Source of the DNA: Paguma larvata
Lineage: Eukaryota; Chordata; Mammalia; Carnivora; Viverridae
Direction: 5' to 3'
Assembly: GCA_030068075.1 (NCBI GenBank)
Contig: CM057825.1
Location: forward strand, 81,545,123-81,609,122
DNA length: 64,000 nucleotides
The notes under the pieces: model-generated
What the model was told of the DNA's origin: nothing
The model's input: only the letters and a program-made list of their open reading frames with translations
Databases searched by the model: none
In this document: positions 22,183-33,593 of the stretch, in pieces
How positions within the stretch are numbered: the stretch's first letter is position 1
Layout: every line of letters begins with the position of its first letter
Made by a program: the position numbers and the translations under genes

Positions 22183-25100
22183 AGTTATTGAACTTGTCTA
22201 CCTGGTAATTGTTCCTATTAGAAATATTACCACTCTGATTTCACCATCAGTAATAATGTATAGTTATTGAATATCTATAGTATAAAAACATTTTGCTGTG
22301 TTTTGAAATATACAGTTTTATCACCTGATACTCAGTATCAAGGGAATTTTAATCTTGTTAGACAAATAGGATGTGAAGAGAAAGGAGAGTCAAAAGTGTA
22401 CATTGCTCATATTCAAGTTCACCTTAGCTGAAGCACTATAGAGAGTTGCTAACAGAGTTAGATCTGTAAGCATAGGTGAATGCCACAATACTCTGACGAG
22501 AGAAAGATGGGGTGACCTCAAATGCAGGGACAAGAAAATGAATTGGATTATATGGAAAGAGTGTGTAGTCTTATTTGTTTAGCATGAAATGTTCTTCAAG
22601 GCAGCATTTCTTTGGAATGTAGTGCTCAAATTCTAAGTGTAAATTTGATTCTAAAGAGAAAGTGGCAACATACAGATAATGTTTTCCAAATAGTAGAAAG
22701 TATAAATGATGTTGGAAAAGTAGATTGTTAGGTTGGAGTATAGTTTTATACAAGCTGAATTTGAAATGATTGCCTGGAAGGACCAATACGGGTATACCTA
22801 AGTCAGAGAGAAAACAGGACTGGATATTGCTGAGTAGACAAGACCAGTTAATTATGTACAAGCATGTCACTTACATAGCAGTGATAGTTTAAGTCACAGT
22901 CGCAGGAAAATTCAGGGACCACAGACACTGACACTATCTACATCGATAGAGGGTGAAACTGAGGAAGACAAAAAATAGGAGATTAAGGAAAGTATATATT
23001 TTCATAGAAACCAGGAAGGAAATGAGTTTTCAAGTTTGGCAGTTTTCGAAGTATCAAATATTTTTTTAAAAGTTAGGAAGAATGACATTAAAAAAATGTT
23101 GGATTTAGGATCCTAGGGTTCTTTGGTCATATGAAATAAAGTGATTTCATTATAACGAAGTATAGATACTTAAGCAGATTATGGTAGAAATTGAATTAGG
23201 TTACTAAAGTGTACATTAGACTAGTTCAATTCTTTGAGTTGAAAATGAAGAAACTATTTGTGGTGTCCAGGTTTGAACATATGAGTTGTTATAATATGTG
23301 ACAAAGATTGTATATAATGGAAGAGTAGTGTTGAATATATACGCACTATGTTCCTTCAGTTTCCATCTTGTCTCACTACTAGATTACTTTGAGACAAAGA
23401 ATGTAAGGTGAATGTATTCTATTTTTTGCCACAGTAAATTTTAAAACACCCAAATGTTATTTATAATACATCCTTTAAATTTTTAACTATTATATGACGC
23501 TCAAAATTATTAAACAGCTGTGATAAAACATCTTTTGACACAAGGGAGTTTTATACTTTTAACATTCCTCTATACTATTTTCATTAGCTGTATTTTCTGT
23601 AGAATTATTTGTTGAAAGGAAACACCATCACTTTAGACTTTTGCAGGTGACCTTGCATGGTGTTTTTTTCATTTTCAAAACAGTCTTGAAAGACAGAAGG
23701 GTATTTTTGTGGTCACTTTGTTTCTTCGTTTCAAAGATGAAATGCCAAATTAAGGACTTTTTCTTTTAATCAGAACACATAACTAGATGTTTTCTTCAAG
23801 GTGGACCAATTAGTAGATTAAATGTACCCTCCCATGAAAATCCTGGAAGTTTCAAATGTGAAGGTCCAATAGCCTAATCCTTGTCTCTTTAGTTTTCACT
23901 TGCTGTCACAAAAGAAGCCCACTAGATGGTGTTAAAACCACAAGCTACCTACTTTGATTTCATTAAAAAAAAAAAAAAAAAAAAAGTCCTCAAAGGAGAG
24001 TGCTTCCAAGGTTTTAGACGTTGTACTTTCTCCATTTTTTGATAAATGGGGAAAAAGCCAGAAAAAAAAGTAAAATAGATAAAAATAAAATAGGTAAGTT
24101 TCCATACAACTAAATCATAGTTATGAAATAGACTACTTTGTGCCAATGAATTACTTGCCAATGAGCTTCTTTCAAAATTAAGCCATTTTGTCAGGATAAA
24201 TATCAAGTAAAATGATTATGAATCATCGTGGCAAGTCTTAATACAAATCAGAAAGTAAATTAATCCAACTCTGTCTGACTCATCATGCTTTTTTTTTCTT
24301 CAGATACAAATGAAGAGTAAACAATGTTTTGGCAATTTTTAGGTTAATCATGTAGAACTGATTACTCGAGAAGAATACTATTAACATTTAGTCAATTTAT
24401 ACCCTACAGTATGACAAATTAAAATTAATGTTGCTGTTTTTAAGATATCGAATGGGTCATGATTTTAAGAAAAATGAGAGCTGCTATATAAAACTGATAA
24501 TTTTGTCTCTGGGCCTAGTGACTCTAGTTACTTTTTAAAACCCCGTTGAAATCCACCCAAGAAAACAGTACAAGTAATTAAGTAAACACAACTCTGAGTT
24601 AGGTAGAGTGTGCCCTTAAATAGGTCTTCTTTTAAAGTGTAACAAGGAATAATAATCAATTCTGAACAATTCCCTATGGAATAGCTATGGTTAAATCTTG
24701 CCAATAGCTTAATAACAAGAGAAAGACTTTCTTTTTAGATTGAGTGTATTCTCCTGATGAGGCTCTATTTGATAATTTTTTCAGTGTTTATAATCAGTTC
24801 CCTTTAGTATTCATTTAATTAGCTCATTTCAATACACTTCCTTGATGGCATGTGTATGTAAATATATATTTTAAATCATTCCCTTTATATCCAAAGTAAT
24901 TGATGTAATGAAAATATGTAACTATTAACTTTTGAATCAGGTCTAAAACAATACATACTACACATTATCATGTAAATTACTTTATAGGACAGATAATTTC
25001 TAAAAAAATTCTGCACATCAAACATCTATAGCTGTCTACATGGTGTCTTTCCATATGTTTGTATACAAAGTATTCGCAAGCTCCCTCTGAGCTCCTTATC

Positions 25101-25681
25101 GTTAAAATACATTTAATAATAATGAGGAGCATTATCTAAGAGTCATTAGGGTGACAACCCATGACCTTTCCTATGATGTTAATAATACGACACATCCTGC
25201 TGGAGATCATTTAAAAACTCTGCTTCCCTTTCATATCGGCATACATATTTCCCATGATGTCTACTTGAAAGTATTGCCACTTTCATTGGTGAATTTATCC
25301 ATCTCAGATGGCATGACAGGCAACTCGATTGACTTAGGCAATTTTAAAGGCTTTTGTCTATGGTTTGCTGTTGAATTTAGCAGGAAAAAAGCTGAGAAGA
25401 CTCTTTGAGTTAAGGGAAGGTTAATGCTATTTAAGCAAAGACTTTCTTGACATACAGACCTACTAACTCTGGACATATCTTCTCCGAAAGCTGCGTCACC
25501 CTGCTCAAGCTCTGTTACTTCTAAACAGGGTAACAACATATAGGTCACATCCTAGAGATTAAGGCTTTGTGGTTTCTCCTTAGATACTGCACTCTGCTTT
25601 CTGTTCTGACTCGACTTTACAGTTCTAGTGAGATTGTCATTTGCCAGTTGTTCAAATGCCATCTTACTTCTGACCTTTTTT
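22183..25681. other. Long repeat-poor unique stretch
   Basis: Aside from a 21-base A run (23965-23985) and weak MIR-like texture near 23640-23770, I recognise no gene or repeat in these 3.5 kb. It includes the source-like copy (24383-24407) of the 25-bp block that also occurs in the L1 at 25945-25969. Two opposite-strand open frames near 25151-25548 overlap each other and show no domain. Confidence 0.5.
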
Positions 25682-26606
25682 AGCAAGATATAATTTTAAA
25701 AATATACAATCTACCTTTTAAATAAAGTGAACCATTTAACTTTTTTTGGTATATTCGATGTTGTGTAACTGTTACCTCAATTTTATAACACTCACATTAT
25801 CCCCCAAATAAATCTTATATCTATTAGCAGTAACTCCCTATTTCTTCTTAACCCTCTATACTTAGGCAACCTCTGCTATACGTTCTATCTCTATTGATAT
25901 GCCTCTTCTGAACATTTTACATAAATGGAATCATATACTCTATCAACATTTAGTCAATTTATACCCTACGATGGTAGGATGTAAACGGTCTTTTGTGACT
26001 GGCTTCTTTCACTTAGCATAATGTTTTCAAAGTTCATCCATGTTGTAGCCCTTAAGTAATCAGTACTTAATTCTTTTTTATTGCTAGGTAATATTCCATT
26101 GTACAGATATGCCACATTTTATTCATGTGTTCATCACAGATAATTGGGTTGTGTGTGTTTTGGCTATTATGAATACTGCTTCTGTAAATATTTGTGTAAA
26201 AGTTTTTGTGTGGATGTTCGTATTTTTATGTCTTCATCTTTTGGTTATATACTGAGGAGTGGAATTGCTGGATCATATGACAATTCCATCTTTTTAACAT
26301 TTTCAGGAACTGCCAAATAGTTTTATAAGTAGCTGCAACATTTTACATTCCCATCAGCAGTGTGAGAGGGTTCCAATTTCTCCACATCTTTGCCAACACC
26401 TGTTGTTAAATTATCTGTGTTACTAGTTATAGGCATCCGTGTATGGGGAGTGGTATCTCACTGTGCTTTTGATTTGGATTCTCTCATGGCTAATGATATT
26501 CATCATCCTTTCATGTATTCACTGCCTTGTTTACCTTCTTTGGAGAAACGTCTACTCAAATTGCCAATTTTTAAACTGAATTGCCTTTTTTATTGTTGAG
26601 TTTTAA
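25682..26606 (-). mobile_element. Antisense L1, 3' UTR and ORF2 end
   Basis: The plus strand is the complement of an L1M-type 3' region in correct order: 'attagcagtaactccctatt', 'taggcaacctctgctatacg', 'ttctttcacttagcataatg', 'ttcatccatgttgtagccct', 'aggagtggaattgctggatc' and 'aacaccttgtt'-like blocks. It is interrupted near 25935-25985 by about 45 extra bases that are not L1 (see the templated-copy finding). Confidence 0.9.
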
Positions 26607-26930
26607 GAGTTCTTTACATATTCTTGATACAACTCTGCTATAAAATATATGATACAACTCCACTATAAAATAGATGATTTACAAACATTTTCTCCCATTC
26701 TCTGTTTGGTTTTTCATGTTTTGATGGTGCCCTTTTAAGTACAAAAGTTTTTAATTTTAGGAGTTCTTTATATATTCTTAATACAACTCCACTATAAAAT
26801 ATATGATTTGCAAACATTTTCTCCCATTCTCTGTGTTGGTTTCCATGTTTTGATGGTGCCCTTTTAAGGACAAAAGCTTTTAATTTTGGAAAGACTATGC
26901 TTAAAGATTTGCTTCTCCTGTATCTCCTCA
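26607..26930 (-). mobile_element. Antisense L1 with an internal tandem duplication
   Basis: Unit 1 (26607-26760) and unit 2 (26761-26889) both run from 'gagttctttayatattctt' to 'aattttrg' and cover the same L1 ORF2 block. Unit 1 also contains a 25-bp sub-duplication ('tacaactcygctataaaat' type). The result is a 97-codon antisense frame with an internal repeat, which is a by-product of the duplication and not a gene. Confidence 0.88.
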
Positions 26931-27107
26931 TAATCTCTTGATTCTTACCGTATATGGTTTATTACAACAATAGTACAGGGTATGGAATGCAAAAGAATTT
27001 TCAAATGTAGCGAAAGACATGTCCTAGTTACTGTTAGATCTGGATTTGGAGTGCAGCACCGCCAGCACATCTGATACCAGCAGGCGTCACTGAGTCCATG
27101 CTGAGTT
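26931..27107. other. Unique DNA
   Basis: Nothing recognised. Confidence 0.4.
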
Positions 27108-27293
27108 TCTTTTAAGTTTATGTATTTATTTTGAGAGAGAGAGGGAGAGAGGCATAAAAAGAGAGGGAGAGAGAGAGAATCCCAAGCAGGCTCTGCCCCG
27201 TCAGCACAGAGCCCTATGCGGCGCTGAACTCAAAATCCGTGAGATCATCACCTGAGCCGAAACCATGGATCAGGCACTTAACCCAGGTGCCCT
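27108..27293 (-). mobile_element. CanSINE with deleted head segment
   Basis: It runs antisense from the tail near 27108 through GA-rich body, 'caagcaggctctgcc' and 'cctgagccgaaacc' to 'acccaggtgccct'. About ten bases of the head that normally read 'gactgagccac' are missing. No clean target duplication is visible. Confidence 0.88.
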
Positions 27294-28289
27294 AATGCTT
27301 ACTGTCAAGATTATGAAAACTAAGACAGTCTCTATCATTTCTAAATTCTACCAGAACTCCAGATGGGCTCTAAGAACTAGGCAGTGATACTGGCCACAAT
27401 CACATATAGCATTCATTCCTGCTGCCACAACTTGCCAGTTATTTATTACTAAGGGACTCAGATTAAAAATCAAGCATTGCCTTTTATCACTAATTAATCT
27501 AAAATATTCAGTATTTTTTTCTAAAAAATCATGTTAATGCCTTTAGTACCCATTGTGCATTATATTATCTAAACATGTTAAGTTATCGAGTTAAAGAGAA
27601 ATATCCATGCCTTTATTACACATTTATGTGGGAGAGTGAGCAAAAGTAAACATGACGATGTAAATATGACGATGTCATATAATATGGGTAAGTAAACAGG
27701 CTTTATTCGGGAAATATAATTCAAGGGTCAGCTAAAGGGAGGCAAGCAGTCTCTTGTTACCTTCTTAATCCAAAAGGAAGACAAAATAGGATTATGACAT
27801 TGCTAGATGCACAGTGAAATATCCTCCAGGAGAGGAATCCGGCTCTTCAACATCCTTTTGGTGCAAGATTGAACAGCCTTCGAAGTAGGATATAAAAAGA
27901 TAGCACTTAGGCAGCAGATACTTTTTATGAGAATTCCAGCTGTACAGGAAATTATCTGAGGATGCTAGTGGCTAGCACCTGGTAATCCTAGGATAAATTT
28001 GACTCAGACTTTTGGTGAAAGTAGATCCTTGAACCAGTCAGGCAACCTGAACTATTGGAGTCTTTATATTGTATTGGAAAATATATTGTGCGCCAATATA
28101 TAAATGAATGCCAATAAAAATAGTTATCAGTGACTACTTGTGAATAAAATGCATAGTGTTGACTGTGTAAAAAGACAAGAAATTATATTCCTTTCCTTTT
28201 ACCCAAATATAAGAGACTAGAACTCTCATTATTTTCACATTTCCTGTATAACAGGTAATTTGATGTTAAACTTCATAATAACTTATATT
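27294..28289. other. Unique non-coding DNA
   Basis: No gene or named repeat recognised. A short direct duplication ('aaatatgacgatgt' type) occurs near 27648-27677. Confidence 0.5.
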
Positions 28290-28425
28290 TAGGTGTTATT
28301 ATCCCCTTGTCCTGAGGTTCAATTAGAGGTTAAATAAATTGTCTAATGTTATCTGGATTAGTTAGAAGATCTATAATTTGAACCCAAATATACCTGAATT
28401 CAAAGCCCATATTTTCTCTCATTTT
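28290..28425 (-). mobile_element. MIR remnant, antisense
   Basis: The antisense MIR core texture is visible: 'ttattatccccttgtcctga', then 'ttaaataaattgtctaatgt', then the 'gaacccaaatatacctgaat' end. Confidence 0.6.
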
Positions 28426-28468
28426 GTTTGTCAAGTGATAATTTTATAAAATTTAATGTATCCATCCT

Positions 28469-28533
28469 CAGTTGTCCCTAATTTTGTTGTTGTTCTTTAT
28501 TTATTTTGAGAAGGAGAGCAAGAGGGATGGAGG

Positions 28534-28571
<38 letters not shown>

Positions 28572-28705
28572 CAAGCAGGCTCTGAGCTATCTCCGCAGAG
28601 CCCCATGTGTGGCTCAGTCTCATGAACTGTGAGATCATGATCTGAACCAAAATTAAGGGTCAAAGGCTTGACCTACTGAGTCACCCAAGTGCCCCAGTTG
28701 TACCT
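28469..28705 (-). mobile_element. CanSINE with 11-bp target duplication
   Basis: The body (28480-28694) runs antisense with a long GA run (28538-28567) and ends 'gtcacccaagtgccc'. Flanking 'cagttgtccct' (28469-28479) and 'cagttgtacct' (28695-28705) differ at one base. Confidence 0.93.
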
Positions 28706-29774
28706 CTTTTTATGCATTAAAATTATCTTTTTTCGAACAGAGAAATTCTTTACTTCTGTCCAACAGTTCCCCACTATCACTTGAACACAGCTTTTCTCAC
28801 ACTCTTTTCCCCAAACTCTGGGTTGTATAGGATTGGTAAAGTGGAAAATAGAGCTGGAAAATGAAGAGGAAAAGAGATTTCCTCTTCCATCCTACCTAGA
28901 GAAAATGTGTAATCTGAATGAGGGTAGATGTGATAGTTGGGGTATAGAGTACAGTGAATAACATCTCTTAGCTTTTGAGAAATGGTTTCAGGAAACCCCA
29001 TAAACGAGAGTACTTGGGAAAGTCCATGTGAAAGGGATTCACAAACATAGAAAGTAGAGACTTGTCATCGTTACTGTATATTGATCTATAAACTGTGAAT
29101 AATGAAAAAGATTTACAGTGTGGTAGTTTTTGGACTCTGTTTAGTGAAGAAATACTTGACTCGAGCCAAGTATTACTTAAATACATAATAAAACAATAAA
29201 ATTTAACTGCTCTGTTCCTATTCCTGTTATTATTTGGTTGGGTGATATATGCAATGTCCCATTTTCCTAATTTTTCCTTCTTGGACATCTTCGAATCAGT
29301 GATTTAGTATATTCCCACTTAATGTTTAGTATTTGTAATTATGTTTTGAATTAAATTTTATGACCCTTGAAGTCTAAGGCCATGTTTTGACCTTCTCCAT
29401 GACTTTATTCAGAGCCCAACAAACAGCAGTATGTATATAATAACTGCTTATAGTGTTGGCCAAAAGGTATTGATCAACTATCTACTGAGGAAAGATGAAT
29501 GTACAGTAACCTGCATGCCTTGTTTCTGGATCTAACTTCGACCTCTGCCCTTATTAAGTATAGGTGGCTTATTTATTATTGTATCTGTAGTATCTTCTTG
29601 GTACCTGAAACCCAGCACACTCAGAATAAATGTGTTGGATGAAAGAAACTTTCAAGCTTCTAACTACAGATTGAGTGCTATTGGGTTTTGAAATTGATTT
29701 TTTATGGCATTTATTGAAGTTCGGCAGCATCTGCGCTTGACACTGAGCCCGGTAACCAGTAAGCTCTCTGTGAA
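28706..29774. other. Unique non-coding DNA
   Basis: No gene recognised. A 106-codon minus-strand frame (28968-29288) shows no domain and lies in AT-rich unique DNA. A possible L2/MIR 3' end occurs near 29345-29455 but is weak. Confidence 0.45.
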
Positions 29775-29930
29775 GCCAGACTTCCTGGATTGAAATTCTG
29801 GCTTTACCTCCTCCTAGCAAGTTGACTGTGGAAAAATATCTTAACTTCTCTATGCCTCGAATTCTCTATCTGTGTACCAGAGACAATACCTATTTCATTA
29901 TGTTATTGTGAAGATGAAACGTGCTAGAAA
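29775..29930 (+). mobile_element. MIR remnant, sense
   Basis: The order 'attctggctttacctcctcc', 'tcttaacttctctatgcctc', 'gagacaatacctatttcatt' and 'gtgaagatgaaacgtg' follows the sense MIR. Confidence 0.75.
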
Positions 29931-30048
29931 GACAGACAGAAAGAAACTTTAGTACCGAGTTTGCTAATAACAACTTTATTTTTATTAATTTTGTGAAGAT
30001 ATTTTATTAATATCTAGAGAGGCTAGAAATTCCTCTGACAAATAATAT

Positions 30049-30092
30049 GTAAATTGTTCTTTTTATTTCATTTTATTTATTTTATTTAAAGT

Positions 30093-30129
<37 letters not shown>

Positions 30130-30306
30130 CAAGAGTGTACGTGTGCCTGAACGAGGGAGGGACAAAGAGAGAATCCCAGGCAGGCTCCATGCTGTCAGCT
30201 CAGAGCCTGACTTGGGGCTCAAACTCACAAACTAAGATCGTGACCTGAGCTGAAATCAAGAGTCAGACATTTAACAGACTGGGCCACACAGGTGCCCCTG
30301 TAAATT
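30049..30306 (-). mobile_element. CanSINE
   Basis: The body (about 30058-30298) runs antisense with a T-rich tail, a GA run near 30096-30127 and the head end 'gccacacaggtgcccc'. A short 'tgtaaatt' duplication flanks it (30049-30056 and 30299-30306). The sequence between the GA run and the head carries a longer insertion than most copies. Confidence 0.92.
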
Positions 30307-30350
30307 AATTTTTTATTTATTTATTTTTATTTATTTTTTTTTAAATTTTT

Positions 30351-30572
30351 TTTGTTTGTTTTTTGTTTTGTTTTGTTTTGTTTTGTTTTGAGAGAGAAAT
30401 AGAGGCAGAGCATCAGCTGGGGAGAGGCAGAGAGAAAAGGAGACACAGACTCTGAAGTGGGCTCCAGGCTCTCAGTTGTCAGCACAGAGCCTGGCACGGG
30501 GCTCAAACTCCTGAGCCTTGAGATCATGACCTGAGCTGAAGTAGGGTGCTTAACCAACTGTGCCACCCAGGT
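30351..30572 (-). mobile_element. CanSINE with (TTTTG)n tail
   Basis: It runs antisense; the tail is a run of TTTTG units (about 30361-30390) in place of the usual A-rich (here T-rich) end. The body is close to the feliform type ('gctctcagttgtcagcacag'). The head stops at 'ccacccaggt', lacking the last few bases. T-rich flanks hide the target duplication. Confidence 0.92.
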
Positions 30573-30593
30573 AAATTTTTTTTTTTTTTTTTT

Positions 30594-30856
30594 AAGCACA
30601 GGTGTTTAGGGGCGCCTGGATGGCTTAGTTTGTTGAGCATCTGACTCTTGATTTTGGGTCAGGTCATGATCTCATGGTCACGGGATCAAGTTCCACTTTG
30701 GCCTCCACACTGGATGTGGAGCCTGCATAAGATTTTCTCCATCTTAATAGTTTTCCTCAAGATTTTTCTCCTTCTCTGCCCTTCCCCGCTCTTACAGACA
30801 TGTGCGCTCTCTCTCTCTCCCTCTCAAAAATAAATAAATAAAGCAAAGGTGTTTAG
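30594..30856 (+). mobile_element. CanSINE with 16-bp target duplication
   Basis: The body (30610-30840) runs sense from 'gggcgcctggatggc' to an 'aataaataaataa' tail. Copies of 'aagcacaggtgtttag' (30594-30609) and 'aagcaaaggtgtttag' (30841-30856) flank it with one mismatch. The middle of the body ('gatgtggagcctgcataag') differs from the common feliform type and suggests an older or different subfamily. Confidence 0.95.
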
Positions 30857-31159
30857 ATCTCTTCAGAAGAAAAAAAAAGTACAGTTGAGTTGCAGAAATG
30901 TCCAAGAAATAGGAAAAGACATGTCAGTTATAGATAAGGAAATCAATTAAGAGATTGATTTACTAGAGAGTATTTTAGCGTCAAGGAGGGGTTTATATAA
31001 GCTTACGTAGTCTTTTAGTCATTTTTACAATATACCCAGATGATGCAGTGTGCCACATAAATATATGTAACCTCCTAAATCTGGGCCTGATATTCTGGAA
31101 TGGTGAAATAAGTGAGGTTCGAAGAGTTGTCACAGTTATTTATGCATCAGTCATAATAG
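30857..31159. other. Unique DNA
   Basis: Nothing recognised. Confidence 0.4.
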
Positions 31160-31375
31160 TTAGCCTTACCGAGCACTTACCACATAGCAGGTGTGTATCC
31201 AAGTGCCTTTGGTTTATAACTCACCTAATCATCACAACAACCCTTTAAAGTTCATCTAGTTAATACCCTATTTTACAAGTGAGAAAACTGAGACAAAGAT
31301 AGGTTTTATGCCCAAGCTCACATAGTAAAATGGCCAGAGATCAGAACTTAAGAAGAGATCTGGTCCCAGAGAGTA
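31160..31375 (-). mobile_element. MIR remnant, antisense
   Basis: The antisense MIR is visible over most of its length: 'gagcacttaccacatagcag', 'aatcatcacaacaacccttt', 'ttttacaagtgagaaaactg' and 'cccaagctcacatagtaaaa'. It is one of the better-preserved MIRs in the window. Confidence 0.88.
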
Positions 31376-32033
31376 TTCCCTCAACAAAATATGTCCCTCA
31401 GAATAATTTTAACTTTTACATTCTTTGACCCTTCAGACTAGGTTAATCTCTGCCCTTTTTGGAAACCCATAATGTTTCTAGCTTAGTCAAATATCTTTTC
31501 AGTTCCAAACTCTCTATGAGGTTTCACGAAGCTCCACATTGACCGACTTGCTTACTTGTCTGGGTTACTGATCAGGTATTTTACCTAGACCTCTGGAGCA
31601 GGTATATTTCTTATTTCAGCTTACACATCTGGACTTCTGAGGTCTGATGTCTGACTTTCTGTTCCCAAGATATCCATCGCCATTTTATTTAACTAGGGAT
31701 TACCTAAATACTCATTCTCTATTAATACTTTTCCCATCCATTCATGTATCTGTCGTGGAATAACTGCCACCCTACTCCTTTTCTGGACTCTGTATAACAT
31801 GGTCATTTACAGGCTCAGTGTTACAGACCAAGGTGACATGACTCCTGGTCAGTATCAGTATGAGCTATGTGTATTTTATCTTTTTATCCTCCGGTTGCTA
31901 AATGACAAGGAGAGACTAAAGAAAAAAAGATAGTAATTTCCTGTAAGGAAGATCGTATTATGATATACAGGAAAAAATACATATTAAACCAATATCAGCA
32001 ATAAATTTTCACATTTGAACACTTCTCAGTTTA
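31376..32033. other. Unique non-coding DNA
   Basis: No gene recognised. Pyrimidine-rich patches near 31440-31800 could hide a very old L2 piece, but I cannot support a call. Confidence 0.45.
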
Positions 32034-32277
32034 AAATTTCACAAAATTGGGGTGCCTGGGTGGCTCAGTCGGTTGGGCGGCCGACTTCGGCTCAGGTCAT
32101 GATCTCGCAGTCTGTGAGTTCGAGCCCCGTGTCGGGCTCTATGCTGACAGCTCAGAGCCTGGAGCCTGCTTCAGATTCTGTGTCTCCCTCTCTCTCTGCC
32201 CTTCCGTTGCTCACGCTCTGTCTCTATGTCTCTCAAAAATAAAATTTAAAAAAAAAAAAGTTAAATTTCACAAAATT
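32034..32277 (+). mobile_element. Young-looking CanSINE, feliform type
   Basis: The body (32049-32262) is the least diverged SINE here: 'gggtggctcagtcggtt', 'cggctcaggtcatgatctcg', the intact pol III B box 'gagttcgagccc', 'gacagctcagagcctggagc' and an A-rich tail. Exact 15-bp copies ending 'cacaaaatt' flank it (32034-32048 and 32263-32277). CpGs are well preserved. Open frames across it in two registers are artefacts. Confidence 0.97.
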
Positions 32278-33593
32278 TTCTAATTTGTTTCTGTCAACAA
32301 GCCTGGCTAATAGTGAAATTATCGTCATTAGTAATTAGGAAAAATAGTAGTGTGTCTCAAAAGAACCTGGAAATAAGGGAAATAAATCCTTTTTCTTCAT
32401 GTATTGGTTTTTAAAATCAGCATTTATTAAATAAGGGTAAAGATGAGCTGAGTCACTTGTAAGATACAACTCAAACTTGGTAGAGTATGGCCCTATAGTT
32501 AAGGAAATAGTGTCAAAATGGGGATAGATTGTCCATGAAGATGGAAATAATTATTCATAGAGGCTAATATTGGAAATAAGTATTATTCTAAGCCCTGTCC
32601 AGGAGAGAGCCTTACAAAATAGACTTGGATTATTACAATCCTGTTGGCAAGCTCAAGCCTTGTTATTATGACAGTAAAACATAAAGCTATGTGAGTCTGA
32701 TACTATTAACACTTCAGTTTAGCTAACTCATTTTTGTGCTGTATCCTCATTCACCAAACAAGCTAATTAGGATTTGGCTTCCTCTGTAGATCTGCCTACA
32801 GGAGAGAAACTGTGGAGTTTCAAGTATACTGGGGGATAGAATTGTTATTCCATTAGTCAAATACTTTAGATTGCAAGGAACAGAAACCTACTTGTGCTAG
32901 CTTGAAAAATAACAAATCAACCAAATGTGAATATGTGAATTGATAATGAATATATGTTACAGGAAATAGAGTGTGTCTTGGAGTTGTGGGGATACCTGCA
33001 GAAAGGTCTCAGAAGTGGGCTAAAATGAGAAACTGGAAGGCACAGAGAACCTGAAAACCTTTTCTCTCCAGCTTTCATTTTTCTTCTCCATATGGATGCT
33101 TCCTTTTTCATTTTCTATAAACAATTACTTCTGTTTCTGTAGACTACATGGGAATTGCAGCATTACTACTTTGTATTTCCCTAGGCTAAGTGTTTTTATG
33201 TTTAGCCACACACATAGAAACTTCTTTTTCCTTATTTCTGTATTATTGAGGTATAATTCACTTCTACTTATTACTCATAGGTCTGTGGGCCCAGGGTTTT
33301 CCTCATATGTATGGCTTAGATGAGATTTCCACAGAATTTACCGAAACCTCACTCTTTTTGGTTTGAATTGACCTATCTGTTCTTAGCCTGGCAACTCTAA
33401 AGCACTGTACCCAGGGACCCTGATAAATGCATGCGCTCCACATTCACCACTTTCTCTGCCTTCGTCCTGCATTGACCTTCCCATGCGGCCCCTTCAGGTG
33501 TGCCTGTATCTGTGAACTGTAAAATAACTTTCCGTTTTCATTTTCTTTAAATCGTTTGTTGAACCACAGCTCACCATTAGACCCCCGGGGCCC
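32278..33593. other. Mostly unique DNA with one unresolved repeat-like part
   Basis: The part 32860-33090 ('ttagattgcaaggaacagaa' and following) resembles a widespread mammalian interspersed repeat whose name I cannot give reliably. The rest is unassigned. The stretch 33400-33500 is slightly richer in CpG than its surroundings. No gene recognised. Confidence 0.4.

Noticed and set aside
22571..22870. 99-codon minus-strand open frame
   Set aside because: No domain; His/Leu/Phe-rich composition typical of random AT-rich DNA; no promoter, splice or polyadenylation context.
25151..25548. Two overlapping open frames on opposite strands (85 and 95 codons)
   Set aside because: Mutually overlapping on opposite strands, no domain. 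A conserved non-coding element is possible but not shown.
26607..26889. CRISPR-like or satellite array
   Set aside because: Only two units without spacers, in a vertebrate L1. It is a simple tandem duplication.
28968..29288. 106-codon minus-strand open frame
   Set aside because: AT-rich unique DNA, no domain or conserved motif visible, and no second supporting exon.
32049..32262. tRNA gene at a SINE head
   Set aside because: CanSINE heads derive from tRNA-Lys and keep pol III A/B boxes, but the copy continues into the SINE body and lacks a complete tRNA fold. It is a retroposon.
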